Origin: Hymenobacter sp. BT18
Lineage (GTDB): Bacteria; Bacteroidota; Bacteroidia; Cytophagales; Hymenobacteraceae
NCBI RefSeq assembly: GCF_012273015.1
Contig: NZ_CP050954.1
Span: 620,001 to 684,000, forward strand
DNA: 64,000 nucleotides
Reading direction: 5' to 3'
Under the pieces are notes generated by a model. The model made no database searches. It was not told the DNA's origin and saw only the letters and a program-made list of their open reading frames with translations. Below are positions 1-9,642 of this stretch, piece after piece. The stretch's first letter is position 1, and every line of letters begins with the position of its first letter. The position numbers were made by a program, and so were the translations under genes.

Positions 1-142
1 TCACGAATGCACGGTTGCTTCTTTGGTTTTTTTAGCCCGCAGAGGGCGCAGAGGTTTCCGCAGAAGACGCAGAGTAGTTCTGTAGTAATAAGGTCCTTCT
101 TCCTGGCTTGATGCGCGACATGCTCAGGATGACAGCTGTAAG
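1..142. repeat. Intergenic repeat remnants at window edge
   Basis: No gene is seen here. Positions 34-75 hold a run of CGCAGAG-type words (GCAGAGGGCGCAGAGG and GCAGAAGACGCAGAG), a degenerate short tandem repeat. Positions 90-137 hold AAGGTCCTTC and CTCAGGATGACAG, which match the right arm of the inverted repeat found at 9487-9575. The stretch is therefore repeat debris downstream of the TonB receptor gene. Confidence 0.5.
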
Positions 143-2716
143 TTACAACCCATATGTAACCTGCAGGTAGTAGAGCCCGCCCACGCTGGGGCCGCCGAGG
201 TAGCTGGCGTAGTAGTGGTTGAGCACGTTGCTGGCTCCTAACTTGAAGCGCAGGTTGGGCTCGGGCAGACGGTAGCTGAGTTGGGCGTCGAGGGTGCCGT
301 AGGCGGGCACGTAGCCGGTTACCAGGAAGGTTTGGGAGTAGTAGCGTTGCTGCCAGTGGTAGTTCAGGCCAAAACCGAAGTTCTTCACCACGTTTTCGTT
401 GCCCAGACTCGCGTTGGCGGCCCAGCGCGGGGTGTTGAAGCCATCCTCCAGCCCGTCGCCTGACTCGGTGCGGCGCAGGCGGGCGTAGGTGGTGCTGGCT
501 CCGGCCAGGTAGCCACCGGCCACCTCGTAGCGCAGCCCTAGGGAGCCGCCGTAGTTGTACACCCGGCTGCGGGAGTTGGTCCAGAGGCGGTAGCGGGCCT
601 GGCCGGCGCGGGCGCTCAGGGCGGTGGCCACGGAGTTCAGGTCGGAGCCGGGGGGCATAGGCTGGCCGGTGGCATCCAGTGGTACGTAGGCTTCCACCTG
701 GGCAATAAAGTCACGGTAGGTGTTGGCGTAGAAATCCACGTCGGCCAGCAGGCGGCCGCCGGGCAGCAGCGCCGCCTTATAGCCCAGTTCGATGGAGTTG
801 ATGTGCTCGGGCCGCAGGTAGGTGTAGAGGTTCTTCACTAGTAGGCCCTGGTTCTGGCTGATGGCCTGGCTGCGCGAGAGGCCGCCGGTGTTCACGCCCC
901 GGGTCACGGCCGCGTTGAAGGCATCAATGGAACTGCGCAGGTAGCTGTTCTCAAATACCCCGTCCGACATCACCCTGAGTCCCCCGATGCGCTTCACCTG
1001 CCCGCTGTTTACGTTGGAAAACCCCTCAAACAAGCTCGGAAACCGGTAGCCGCTCTGGTAGCTCACCCGGAAGTTGTGGCGCTGGGTGGGCGAGTACACG
1101 GCCGTGAGGCGCGGGTTGAAGCGGGTACTGAAGTAGTCGTTCTTATCGGCCCGCAGCGTGGCCGTCAGGCGCACTTTCTCCTGCCACAGCCGCGCCCCAG
1201 CCTGCACGAAGCCGCCGGTTTTGCCGTAGGTGAGCGTACTGTACGGGTCCTCCCCCGCCGCGGGGTTGATGAAGTAGTTGCCGTCGGGCTGAATGAAGTA
1301 GGTGCGGTGGTCGAGGCCCAGCAGCACGTCGGCCCAGGCGGGCAGGGCTTTGCCGCCGCCCCGGCGCAGGGCTTCGCCGAGGTTCAGTTGTCCTTCCAGG
1401 TGCAGCATATCGGCCTGCACGCGCAGGGCCGCGCCCTGGTCCCAGTTGTTGCTATCGGCCAGCTCGCGCAGGCGCTGCTGAAACTCCGGAGTGCCGGGCT
1501 GCAAACGGCCGGCATCGGCGGCGGTGCGGGCCGTGGCGTGCGCCTGGGCTACCGACTGGCCGGCCTGCGCGGCGGCGTTCCAGGCGGCGGTGTAGTCCTG
1601 GTTCCAGCGGGCATCGGGCTTGAAGCTGCGGTCCAGGTTTTCGGCCATGCTGCGCAGGTTATAGCTGCGGCCGGTGTTTTCCTGGGTGAAGTAGGCCCGG
1701 GCCTGCACCACGGGGCCGGTGAGCTGCAGGGCATGCTGCTGCAGGTGGTAGTTGTCGAGCCGGAACCGGTTGCTGCGCTGGTACACGTTGTCGAAGTTGG
1801 CTCCGCGGTAGGTGTAGGCCAGCTCCGTTTTGTCGGTGAGCTTGTAGTGCAGGGCCGCGTCGTACTTCAGGGTTTGCAGCTGGTAGTCGGTCACGTCTTG
1901 CTCCCGGTACCCGGTGCGGGCTACTTGGTAGCTTTTGCCGCCCAGCGTCAGCGTCGAGCGGTTCGATGATTCGTTGCCGTAGCTGCTCACAGGGTCGCGG
2001 GCCGGGTTATCGGCCCCCAGCAGACTAGTAGTGGCGTTGCCGTTGGGGTTGATGTCGGTTGGGTCGCGGGCAATCCAGTCGTAGCCGCGCAGGTAAGTAC
2101 CGTTCACTTTGAATGCCCACTTCGGCGCCAGCACCTTGGCGTAACGCACACTGGTTTCGGAAAAGGCGTGCGCGCCGGTGGCCGGGTCGTTGAGGTGATT
2201 GATGCCCGTTTTCTGCTGCACGCTCAGGCCAGGGCTGCGGAACGGGTTGCGGGTGCTGAAGTTGGCCAGCCCGTTGATGGCGTTGAGCCCGTACAGGGCC
2301 GCGGCCGTGCCCGGCACCAGCTCCACGGTCTGAATATCCAAATCACTCGGCCCCAGCACGTTCCCAATGGGCCCGCCAATGTGTGGGGCCTGGTTGTCGA
2401 TGCCGTCCACGAGCTGGGCGAAGCGCACGTTGGTGGTGTTGCTGAAGCCCCGGGCGTTCAGCACCCGAAACCCTAGGCTGGGCGTTATCATCTGCACGCC
2501 CTTCAGGTGCTCAATAGCATCAAAAAACGACGCCGCGGGTGTGAGCCGCAGTTGGCGGGCGTTGAGCTTCTCTACTGTTACGGGCGACTGCAGGATGCTT
2601 TCCTCCACCTTCGAGGCCGTCACCACCACCTCCCCCAGCCGCGTGGTGTCGGCGGGGGCCTGGGCGTGGGCCAGTATCGGAAGCAGCAGCAACAGAGCGG
2701 GCGTAACGTGTTTCAT
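143..2716 (-). CDS. TonB-dependent outer membrane receptor
   Basis: 857-residue outer membrane receptor for energised uptake of a ligand through the TonB-ExbBD system. A signal peptide (MKHVTPALLLLLPILAHAQA) is followed at once by a TonB-box-like segment (LGEVVVTASK, about residues 27-36), then a plug domain with the usual DGIDNQAP and ETV-like/PGTAAALYG features, and a beta barrel that ends in an aromatic-rich strand (YYLQVTYGL). It lacks the N-terminal carboxypeptidase-regulatory-like domain common in SusC-type receptors, so it looks more like a metal, siderophore or vitamin receptor. It lies 116 bp downstream of a ModE-like regulator on the same strand. That neighbour hints at an oxyanion such as molybdate, but the ligand cannot be read from the sequence. 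Confidence 0.9.
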   Translation of the reverse strand: MKHVTPALLLLLPILAHAQAPADTTRLGEVVVTASKVEESILQSPVTVEKLNARQLRLTPAASFFDAIEHLKGVQMITPSLGFRVLNARGFSNTTNVRFAQLVDGIDNQAPHIGGPIGNVLGPSDLDIQTVELVPGTAAALYGLNAINGLANFSTRNPFRSPGLSVQQKTGINHLNDPATGAHAFSETSVRYAKVLAPKWAFKVNGTYLRGYDWIARDPTDINPNGNATTSLLGADNPARDPVSSYGNESSNRSTLTLGGKSYQVARTGYREQDVTDYQLQTLKYDAALHYKLTDKTELAYTYRGANFDNVYQRSNRFRLDNYHLQQHALQLTGPVVQARAYFTQENTGRSYNLRSMAENLDRSFKPDARWNQDYTAAWNAAAQAGQSVAQAHATARTAADAGRLQPGTPEFQQRLRELADSNNWDQGAALRVQADMLHLEGQLNLGEALRRGGGKALPAWADVLLGLDHRTYFIQPDGNYFINPAAGEDPYSTLTYGKTGGFVQAGARLWQEKVRLTATLRADKNDYFSTRFNPRLTAVYSPTQRHNFRVSYQSGYRFPSLFEGFSNVNSGQVKRIGGLRVMSDGVFENSYLRSSIDAFNAAVTRGVNTGGLSRSQAISQNQGLLVKNLYTYLRPEHINSIELGYKAALLPGGRLLADVDFYANTYRDFIAQVEAYVPLDATGQPMPPGSDLNSVATALSARAGQARYRLWTNSRSRVYNYGGSLGLRYEVAGGYLAGASTTYARLRRTESGDGLEDGFNTPRWAANASLGNENVVKNFGFGLNYHWQQRYYSQTFLVTGYVPAYGTLDAQLSYRLPEPNLRFKLGASNVLNHYYASYLGGPSVGGLYYLQVTYGL

Positions 2717-2832
2717 GCGCTATATTTTTCCAAACATAACGAACAAGGCGCACCCAGGTTTCCCGCAGCGGACGTGGAGGTCATCCTTCGGCGTCCGCTG
2801 TGCAACTTCTGCGTCCGTTGCGGGGACCGACG

Positions 2833-3189
2833 TCAGAATAACCGTTCAGCCTCCGCCGCCAGAAACGCCTGAAACCGGGCCTGCAGGCCCTCGAACGCCG
2901 CAATCAGTGCCTCGCCCTCTGCAGTTACCACGGTGCCGCCGCCGCGCTTGCCGCCGGCTTGGGTGAGCACCAGCGGCCGGGCGCTCTGGGCGTTCAGGGA
3001 CGACACCAAATCCCAGGCCCGCTTATACGACATTTCCATTTCCTGCGCCGCCCGGGAGATGGAGCCCTGCTCCTGAATATGCCGGAGCAGTTCCAGCCGC
3101 CCGATGCCCATAAACCGGTCGTCGGCGGATTCTATCCAGAGGCGGCCGGTCAGGCGGAAGGTCAGGTCGGGGCGCAGCAGGTTTTTCAT
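2833..3189 (-). CDS. ModE-like winged-helix regulator (N-terminal domain only)
   Basis: 118-residue protein matching the DNA-binding domain of the molybdate regulator ModE: a first strand (LRLTGRLWIE-like), helix-turn-helix (LLRHIQEQGSISRAAQEMEMSYKRAWDLVSSLN) and a wing containing GGKRGGGTVVTAEG. Full ModE has two additional molybdate-binding (MOP) domains of about 70 residues each; they are absent, as in many short ModE-like proteins, so ligand sensing is uncertain. It stands upstream of and co-directional with the TonB receptor gene and may control it. A MOSC-domain (molybdenum cofactor sulfurase C-terminal) gene is also in the window at 48.1 kb but is not linked. Confidence 0.8.
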   Translation of the reverse strand: MKNLLRPDLTFRLTGRLWIESADDRFMGIGRLELLRHIQEQGSISRAAQEMEMSYKRAWDLVSSLNAQSARPLVLTQAGGKRGGGTVVTAEGEALIAAFEGLQARFQAFLAAEAERLF

Positions 3190-3360
3190 ACCTTAAATAT
3201 CGGTGATTGGACCGTTTTGAAATTGTAGTGGTGGCCGCCTGGATTACCGGGCGCGGCAGGGGCTAACCTACGTCAATACGCAGATTTAGCCGGTTCCACC
3301 CGCAAATTTCGGGAAAGGCCGTCCGGGTTAGAAACCGGAAAAAATGCCTTTAACGGCTGG

Positions 3361-3388
3361 TTTGGGCAATAATGGTGTGGTACGTTGC
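3361..3388 (+). promoter_or_regulatory. Possible gltB promoter (TTTG / TACGTTGC)
   Basis: TTTG at 3361-3364 and TACGTTGC at 3381-3388 resemble the Bacteroidota -33 and -7 elements, though the spacing of 16 is short and the -7 box is imperfect. If real, transcription starts near 3395, which supports translation from 3444 rather than from the upstream ATG at 3372. Confidence 0.3.
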
Positions 3389-3443
3389 TACTTCGGACCT
3401 ACTGCCGGAGGTCATGTTTCACCGTTGTACTCTGCGTCTCCCC

Positions 3444-6400
3444 ATGGAGCTAGCTGCGCCCCAGGGCCTATACCGCCCCGAATTTGAACACGATGCTTGT
3501 GGCACCGGCTTTATAGCCTACGTCGACGGACGTAAATCGCACCAGGTAGTAGCCGATGCGCTGACTATTCTGGAAAATATGGAGCACCGCGGTGCCTGCG
3601 GCTGCGACGCCGACTCCGGCGACGGAGCGGGGCTGCTGTTGCAGCTGCCCCACTGGTTTTTTCTGGAAGAATGTACTAAGCTGGGCATCCGGCTGCCCGA
3701 GCCGGGTGAGTACGGCGTGGGCATGCTCTTCCTGCCGAAAAACGCCGAAGCCCAGCAAGTCTGTCACGAAATTATCAGCGCGGCGGCGGCTCAGCTGGGC
3801 TTCCCGGTACTGGGCTACCGCCCCGTGCCCGTAAACCCAGCCGGCATTGGCCCTACGGCCCTGGCCGCCGAGCCGGATATGGAGCAGCTGTTTGTGGGCC
3901 GCCCAACCGGGGTGGCGACGCCCGAAGAATTTGAGCGGAAGCTGTACGTGTTGCGGCGGCTTATCAACCGGGAAGCGGCCCGGCTGCTGCCCCAGGAAGA
4001 CGTGTACTTTACGTCCCTGTCCTGCCGCGTTATCATTTACAAAGGCCAGCTAACCACCTACCAGGTGCGGGGGTATTTCCCCGAGCTGTCGGACGAGCGG
4101 GTAACGTCGGGGTTTGGCATGGTGCACTCGCGCTTTTCCACCAACACCTTCCCCTCCTGGCGGCTGGCCCAGCCCTTCCGCATGCTGGCCCACAATGGGG
4201 AAATCAACACCCTGCGTGGCAACCTCAACTGGTTTTTTGCCGGCCTGCCCTCCTACCTCTCGCCGTATTTCACGGCCGAGGAAATGGACATTCTGCTGCC
4301 CGTCATCAACGCCAACCAGTCGGATTCGGCCTGCCTCGACAACATTGTGGAGCTACTGCTGCACTGCGGCCGCAGCCTGCCCCACGTGATGATGATGCTG
4401 GTGCCCGAAGCCTGGGACGGCAACGAGCAGATGGACCCGCTCAAAAAGGCTTTCTACGAGTTTCACGCCACGTTTATGGCGCCCTGGGACGGCCCCGCCG
4501 CCCTGCTCTTCACCGATGGCCGCATGATTGGGGCCATGCTCGACCGCAACGGCCTGCGCCCACTGCGCTACGCCGTCACCAACGATGGGCGGGTGCTGGT
4601 AGCTTCCGAAGCCGGGGTGCTTGGCCTGGGCCTGCCCGAAGCCACCGTGGTGCGCAAAGGGCGCCTGCAGCCCGGCAAGATGCTGCTGATTGATACCGTA
4701 GCCGGGCAGATTATCACCGATGAGGAGCTCAAAGCCCAGGCGGCTACCCGCCAGCCTTATGGACAGTGGCTGAGCGAGTACCAGATCCGGCTGGAAGAGC
4801 TACCCGAGCCCCGCCTGGTGTTTACCGATCTGGCCGCCGAATCGGTGTTTAAGTACCACCAGGTGTTTGGCTACACCCGCGAGGATATTGACACGATTCT
4901 GACGCCCATGGCCCTGGAGGGCAAGGAGCCCATTGGCTCCATGGGCGTGGACTCGCCGCTGGCCGTGCTGTCGGATCAGCCCCAGCACCTGAGCAGCTAC
5001 TTCAAGCAGTTCTTTGCCCAGGTAACCAACCCACCCATCGACCCCATTCGGGAGCGGCTGGTGATGAGCCTGGCGACCTTCATCGGCAACAACGGCAATA
5101 TCCTCGACGAGGACAAGATGCACTGCCACTGCGTGGCTTTGCGCCAGCCCATTCTTACCAACCACGAGCTGGAAAAGCTGCGCAGCATCGACACGGGGCT
5201 GTTCAACGCCAAAACCATCAACACCTACTTCCGGGCCGATGGCAAGCCCGGCGCCCTGCAGGCGGGCCTGGACCGCCTCTGCCGCTACGCTGAGGACGCG
5301 GTAGACGACGGCTTCGAAGTACTGATTCTCTCCGACCGCGCCCTTGACTCGGAGCACGCAGCTATTCCTTCCCTACTAGCCGTGTCAGCCGTGCATCACC
5401 ACCTGATTCGCAAGGGCTACCGGGGCTCCGTGGGGCTGGTGGTAGAAGCCGGCGACGCCTGGGAAGTGCACCACTTTGCTTGTCTGCTGGCCTTCGGGGC
5501 TACGGCCATCAACCCCTACCTGGCGCTGTCCACCATCCGGACCATGCACTACGAAGGTCGTTTCCGCACTGGCCTGGCCGTGCCTAAGCTGGAAGCCAAC
5601 TACATCAAGGCCGTGTGCGACGGGCTGCTGAAGATTTTCTCCAAGATGGGCATCAGCACCTTGCAGTCCTACCACGGGGCGCAGGTGTTCGAGATTCTGG
5701 GCATCAACCGCGACGTGGTGGACGCTTACTTCGCCGGGGCCGTGACGCGCATCGGCGGCCTGGGGCTGGATGAAATTGCCCGGGAAACCCTGTTCAAGCA
5801 CTTCCAGGGGTTCCGGAGCAGCACGCTCGAAGAGCAGACGCTGCTCCCGGAAGGGGGCGTGTACCAGTGGCGCCGCCGCGGCGAGGCTCACCAATTCAAT
5901 CCCGAATCGGTACACCTGCTCCAGCATGCCACGCGCACCGGCTCCTACGAAACCTACCAGCGCTACGCCCGCCTGGTGAATGCCCCGGATAAAGGGGCCT
6001 TCACCCTGCGGGGCCTGCTGGATTTCGCTCACCACCGCCCGGCCATAGCCCTGGACGAGGTAGAGCCCGCCGAAAACATCATGCGGCGCTTTGCCACGGG
6101 GGCTATGTCGTTTGGCTCCATCTCGCACGAAGCCCATAGCACCCTGGCCATAGCTATGAACCGCATCGGGGGCAAGAGCAACACCGGGGAAGGCGGCGAA
6201 GACCCCATGCGCTACGAAGTGATGGAAAACGGCGACTCCATGCGCTCGGCCATCAAGCAGGTGGCCTCGGCCCGGTTTGGCGTGACGGCCCACTACCTCA
6301 CCAACGCCGACGAGCTGCAAATCAAGATGGCCCAGGGTGCCAAGCCCGGGGAAGGTGGTCAGCTGCCCGGCCATAAGGTAGATGAGTGGATTGCGAAAGT

Positions 6401-7964
6401 GCGTCACTCTACGCCCGGCGTGGGCCTCATCTCGCCCCCACCCCACCACGACATCTACTCCATCGAAGACCTGGCCCAGCTCATCTTCGACTTGAAAAAT
6501 GCCAACCGCGCCGCCCGCATCAACGTGAAGCTGGTGAGCAAAGCCGGCGTAGGCACTATTGCCGCCGGCGTTGCCAAAGCCCACGCCGACGTAATTTTAA
6601 TTGCGGGCTATGATGGCGGTACCGGCGCTTCGCCCATCAGCTCCATCCGGCACGCGGGCTTACCCTGGGAACTGGGCCTGGCCGAAGCGCACCAGACCCT
6701 GGTGCGGAATCAGCTGCGCAGCCGCGTGGTGCTCCAAACCGATGGGCAGCTGAAAACCGGCCGCGACCTGGCCATTGCGACGCTGCTGGGCGCCGAAGAA
6801 TGGGGTGTGGCGACTGCTGCCCTAGTGGCCGGCGGCTGCGTGATGATGCGCAAGTGCCACCTCAACACCTGCCCAGTAGGTGTAGCTACTCAGGACCCGG
6901 AGCTGCGGCGCCTGTTCAGTGGCAAGCCCGAGCACATTGTCAACTTGTTCCGGTTCTTGGCCGAGGAGCTGCGCGAAATCATGGCCTCACTGGGCTTCCG
7001 CACCATCAATGAAATGGTGGGCCGAGCCCAGTTTTTGAAGCCCCGCCCGAATATTCAGCACTGGAAAGCCCGCCACCTCGACCTGCGCGACCTGCTGTAC
7101 CTGACCTCCCCGGAGCCCGGCAGCACCCTGCACCACAGCGAAGATCAGGACCACGGCCTCGACCATATTCTGGACTGGCAGTTGCTGGAACACGCCCGCC
7201 CGGCCCTGGAGCAACAGCAGCCCGTGCAGGCCGAGTTTACCGTGCGCAACATCGACCGGACCCTAGGCACCTTACTTTCCAATGAAATAACCAAGCGCTA
7301 CCATGCAGCCGGCCTGCCCGAGGGCACTATCAACTACACCTTCCGGGGTTCGGCCGGCCAGAGCTTTGGCGCTTTCAGCGTGCGGGGCCTGTCGTTCCGC
7401 CTGGAAGGCGAGGCCAACGACTACGTGGGTAAAGGCCTGAGCGGAGCGCAGCTGGTTATCTACCCGGCCGCCAATGCCAGCTTTGTACCGGAGCAGAACA
7501 TCATCATCGGCAACGTGGCCCTGTACGGCGCTACTTCCGGGGAACTATTCGTGCGCGGGCAGGCTGGGGAACGGTTTGCCGTGCGCAACTCTGGGGCCAC
7601 GGCCGTGGTGGAAGGCGTGGGCGACCATGGCTGCGAGTACATGACCGGGGGCCGGGCTCTGATTCTGGGCCGCACCGGGCGCAACTTCGCCGCTGGCATG
7701 AGCGGGGGTATTGCCTGGGTGTACGATGCCGATGGCACCTTCCCGGCCAATTGCAACCCCGAAATGGTGGAGCTGGATCCGCTCGATGCCGACGACGAAA
7801 CCACCATTCAGCACCTGCTGCACCGCCACCTGGAGCTGACGGGCAGTCAGCTGGCGGCCTTCCTGCTGGGCAACTGGCCCGAGGAAGCGCGCAAATTCGT
7901 GAAAGTGTTTCCCTCGGAATACAAGAAGGTGCTGCAGAAGGCGCGCTTCGAAACGGTGCAGTAA
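3444..7964 (+). CDS. gltB: Glutamate synthase, large subunit
   Basis: About 1,506 residues; catalyses glutamine + 2-oxoglutarate + reductant to two glutamates, the GOGAT half of ammonia assimilation. The ATG at 3444 (MELAAPQGLYRPEFEHDACGTG) is preferred over 3372 because it leaves a short propeptide of 18 residues before the expected N-terminal nucleophile cysteine in HDACGTGF. Domains in order: class II glutamine amidotransferase (RFSTNTFPSW, AHNGEINT), central domain, FMN-binding synthase domain (GEGGEDP, GGQLPGHKV, YDGGTGASP), 3Fe-4S cysteines in CHLNTCPVG, and the C-terminal GXGXG-type beta-helix (GVGDHGCEYMTGG). gltD follows after 33 bp, so the two subunits form one operon. Confidence 0.97.
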   Translation: MELAAPQGLYRPEFEHDACGTGFIAYVDGRKSHQVVADALTILENMEHRGACGCDADSGDGAGLLLQLPHWFFLEECTKLGIRLPEPGEYGVGMLFLPKNAEAQQVCHEIISAAAAQLGFPVLGYRPVPVNPAGIGPTALAAEPDMEQLFVGRPTGVATPEEFERKLYVLRRLINREAARLLPQEDVYFTSLSCRVIIYKGQLTTYQVRGYFPELSDERVTSGFGMVHSRFSTNTFPSWRLAQPFRMLAHNGEINTLRGNLNWFFAGLPSYLSPYFTAEEMDILLPVINANQSDSACLDNIVELLLHCGRSLPHVMMMLVPEAWDGNEQMDPLKKAFYEFHATFMAPWDGPAALLFTDGRMIGAMLDRNGLRPLRYAVTNDGRVLVASEAGVLGLGLPEATVVRKGRLQPGKMLLIDTVAGQIITDEELKAQAATRQPYGQWLSEYQIRLEELPEPRLVFTDLAAESVFKYHQVFGYTREDIDTILTPMALEGKEPIGSMGVDSPLAVLSDQPQHLSSYFKQFFAQVTNPPIDPIRERLVMSLATFIGNNGNILDEDKMHCHCVALRQPILTNHELEKLRSIDTGLFNAKTINTYFRADGKPGALQAGLDRLCRYAEDAVDDGFEVLILSDRALDSEHAAIPSLLAVSAVHHHLIRKGYRGSVGLVVEAGDAWEVHHFACLLAFGATAINPYLALSTIRTMHYEGRFRTGLAVPKLEANYIKAVCDGLLKIFSKMGISTLQSYHGAQVFEILGINRDVVDAYFAGAVTRIGGLGLDEIARETLFKHFQGFRSSTLEEQTLLPEGGVYQWRRRGEAHQFNPESVHLLQHATRTGSYETYQRYARLVNAPDKGAFTLRGLLDFAHHRPAIALDEVEPAENIMRRFATGAMSFGSISHEAHSTLAIAMNRIGGKSNTGEGGEDPMRYEVMENGDSMRSAIKQVASARFGVTAHYLTNADELQIKMAQGAKPGEGGQLPGHKVDEWIAKVRHSTPGVGLISPPPHHDIYSIEDLAQLIFDLKNANRAARINVKLVSKAGVGTIAAGVAKAHADVILIAGYDGGTGASPISSIRHAGLPWELGLAEAHQTLVRNQLRSRVVLQTDGQLKTGRDLAIATLLGAEEWGVATAALVAGGCVMMRKCHLNTCPVGVATQDPELRRLFSGKPEHIVNLFRFLAEELREIMASLGFRTINEMVGRAQFLKPRPNIQHWKARHLDLRDLLYLTSPEPGSTLHHSEDQDHGLDHILDWQLLEHARPALEQQQPVQAEFTVRNIDRTLGTLLSNEITKRYHAAGLPEGTINYTFRGSAGQSFGAFSVRGLSFRLEGEANDYVGKGLSGAQLVIYPAANASFVPEQNIIIGNVALYGATSGELFVRGQAGERFAVRNSGATAVVEGVGDHGCEYMTGGRALILGRTGRNFAAGMSGGIAWVYDADGTFPANCNPEMVELDPLDADDETTIQHLLHRHLELTGSQLAAFLLGNWPEEARKFVKVFPSEYKKVLQKARFETVQ

Positions 7965-7997
7965 CGCCAGGCAATCAACTACAGAACAAGCATTATC

Positions 7998-9473
7998 ATG
8001 GGCAATAGCACGGGTTTCAAGGAATTTCAGCGGGAGCTACCGACCAAAGCGGCCCCGCAGGAGCGCGTGGCGCACAACCGGGAGTTCGTAGGTCAATACA
8101 CCGAGACGCAGCTGCACCAGCAGTCGGCGCGCTGTATGGAGTGCGGCATTCCCTTCTGCCACTCGGGCTGTCCGCTGGGCAATATCATTCCGGAGTTCAA
8201 CGATGCGGTGTACCGCCAGGATTGGGAGCAAGCTTACCAGATCCTGAGCTCTACCAACAACTTTCCGGAGTTTACCGGCCGTATTTGTCCGGCTCCCTGC
8301 GAGTCGGCCTGCGTGCTGGGTATTCATGCTGCCCCGGTAGCCATTGAGGAAATCGAGCGACACATTATCGAAACGGCCTTTGCCAAAGGCTACGTGCAGC
8401 CCACGGCGCCGGTGCTCAAAACCGGCAAGAAAGTGGCCGTAGTGGGCTCGGGACCGGCTGGGCTAGCCGCCGCTGCCCAACTGGTGCGCGCCGGCCACGC
8501 CGTAACGGTGTTTGAGCGCGACGACCGGCCCGGGGGCCTGCTGCGCTACGGCATTCCCGATTTCAAGCTGGATAAATGGGTAATTGACCGGCGCATTCGC
8601 CTGATGGAAGAAGACGGGGTGGTGTTTCGGTGCAACACCGAAATCGGGCGCGACGTGCCCGCTTCGGAGCTGGCTCGCTCCTTCGATGCCGTGGTGCTAG
8701 CGGGTGGAGCCCTGGTGCCGCGCGACTTGCCCATTCCGGGCCGGGAGCTGTCGGGCATTCACTTCGCCATGGATTACCTTACCCAGCACAACCGCCGCGT
8801 AAGTGCGCTGCCTATTGATGCCCAGGAACTACTGGCTACCAGCAAGGACGTGGTAGTCATCGGTAGCGGCGACACGGGCTCCGACTGCGTGGGCACGGCC
8901 AACCGTCAGCAGGCGCGCTCCGTCACGCAGTTTGCCCTCATGCACCAACCGGCGCCCGAGCGGCCCAACTACGAGCCCTGGCCTCATTATCCTACCGCCA
9001 TGTTCCGCACCAGCACGTCCCACGAAGAAGGCTGCCAACGCTACTGGGGTGTCAATACCAAAGCCTTCCTAGGCGACGAAAATGGCCATGTGCGGGCCTT
9101 GCTGGTGACGGACGTGACCTGGGAAACCGACGTACTGGGCCGCCGCCTGGCCTTCAGCGAGGTAGAAGGCTCGGAGCGCGAAATCCCCTGCGAGCTAGCC
9201 TTGCTGGCCCTGGGCTTTGCCTCCCCGCAATACGAAGGCCTGCTCGAGCAGCTAGGTGTGGCGCTGGATGAGCGCGGCAACGTGCGCACTGCTTCCGACA
9301 ACGACTTCCTGACCTCCCAGTCCAATGTATTCGTGGCAGGCGACATGCGCCGGGGGCAGTCGTTGGTTGTGTGGGCTATTTCCGAAGGCCGAGAGGCTGC
9401 CCGGCAGGTGGATATTTTCCTGACCGGCAAAACTGCTCTACCCAGCAAGGATGCGGTGGGGATGTTCGGGTAG
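7998..9473 (+). CDS. gltD: Glutamate synthase, small subunit
   Basis: 491-residue FAD/NAD(P)H-dependent subunit that feeds electrons to GltB. The N-terminal domain has the cysteine clusters for two 4Fe-4S centres (CMECGIPFCHSGCPLGN at about residues 46-62 and CPAPCESAC). Next come a Rossmann FAD motif (VVGSGPAGLAAAAQL) and a second dinucleotide motif (VIGSGDTGSDCVG). The end carries the typical FVAGDMRRGQSLVVWAISEGR segment. Length and motifs match the family. It is co-transcribed with gltB. Confidence 0.97.
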   Translation: MGNSTGFKEFQRELPTKAAPQERVAHNREFVGQYTETQLHQQSARCMECGIPFCHSGCPLGNIIPEFNDAVYRQDWEQAYQILSSTNNFPEFTGRICPAPCESACVLGIHAAPVAIEEIERHIIETAFAKGYVQPTAPVLKTGKKVAVVGSGPAGLAAAAQLVRAGHAVTVFERDDRPGGLLRYGIPDFKLDKWVIDRRIRLMEEDGVVFRCNTEIGRDVPASELARSFDAVVLAGGALVPRDLPIPGRELSGIHFAMDYLTQHNRRVSALPIDAQELLATSKDVVVIGSGDTGSDCVGTANRQQARSVTQFALMHQPAPERPNYEPWPHYPTAMFRTSTSHEEGCQRYWGVNTKAFLGDENGHVRALLVTDVTWETDVLGRRLAFSEVEGSEREIPCELALLALGFASPQYEGLLEQLGVALDERGNVRTASDNDFLTSQSNVFVAGDMRRGQSLVVWAISEGREAARQVDIFLTGKTALPSKDAVGMFG

Positions 9474-9486
9474 GCTCATGAAAAAC

Positions 9487-9575
9487 CTGTCATCCTGAGC
9501 GCAGCGAAGGACCTTAGCACTACTGAACGATTTGTTCTCACGTAACAAGGTCCTCCGCTACGCTCAGGATAACAG
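9487..9575. repeat. Inverted intergenic repeat, family A
   Basis: Left arm 9487-9516 (TCATCCTGAGCGCAGCGAAG core) and right arm 9544-9575 (GTCCTCCGCTACGCTCAGGA core) are imperfect inverted copies around a 27-nt centre. A single right arm recurs at 90-137. It lies between convergent gltD and dnaB, next to a separate terminator hairpin. Confidence 0.75.
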
Positions 9576-9584
9576 ACGTGGAAG

Positions 9585-9627
9585 AAAAACGAAACGCCCG
9601 CTACAAGTAGCGGGCGTTTCGTTTTTC
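9585..9627. terminator. Bidirectional terminator between gltD and dnaB
   Basis: A near-perfect hairpin (AACGAAACGCCCGCTAC, two-base loop, GTAGCGGGCGTTTCGTT) with A-tract before and T-tract after serves both convergent genes. Confidence 0.85.
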
Positions 9628-9642
9628 GGCCTTCCTATAACT

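Noticed and set aside
5385..6584. A 399-codon open frame opposite gltB
   Set aside because: Antisense shadow of a highly conserved enzyme gene; no domain or promoter.
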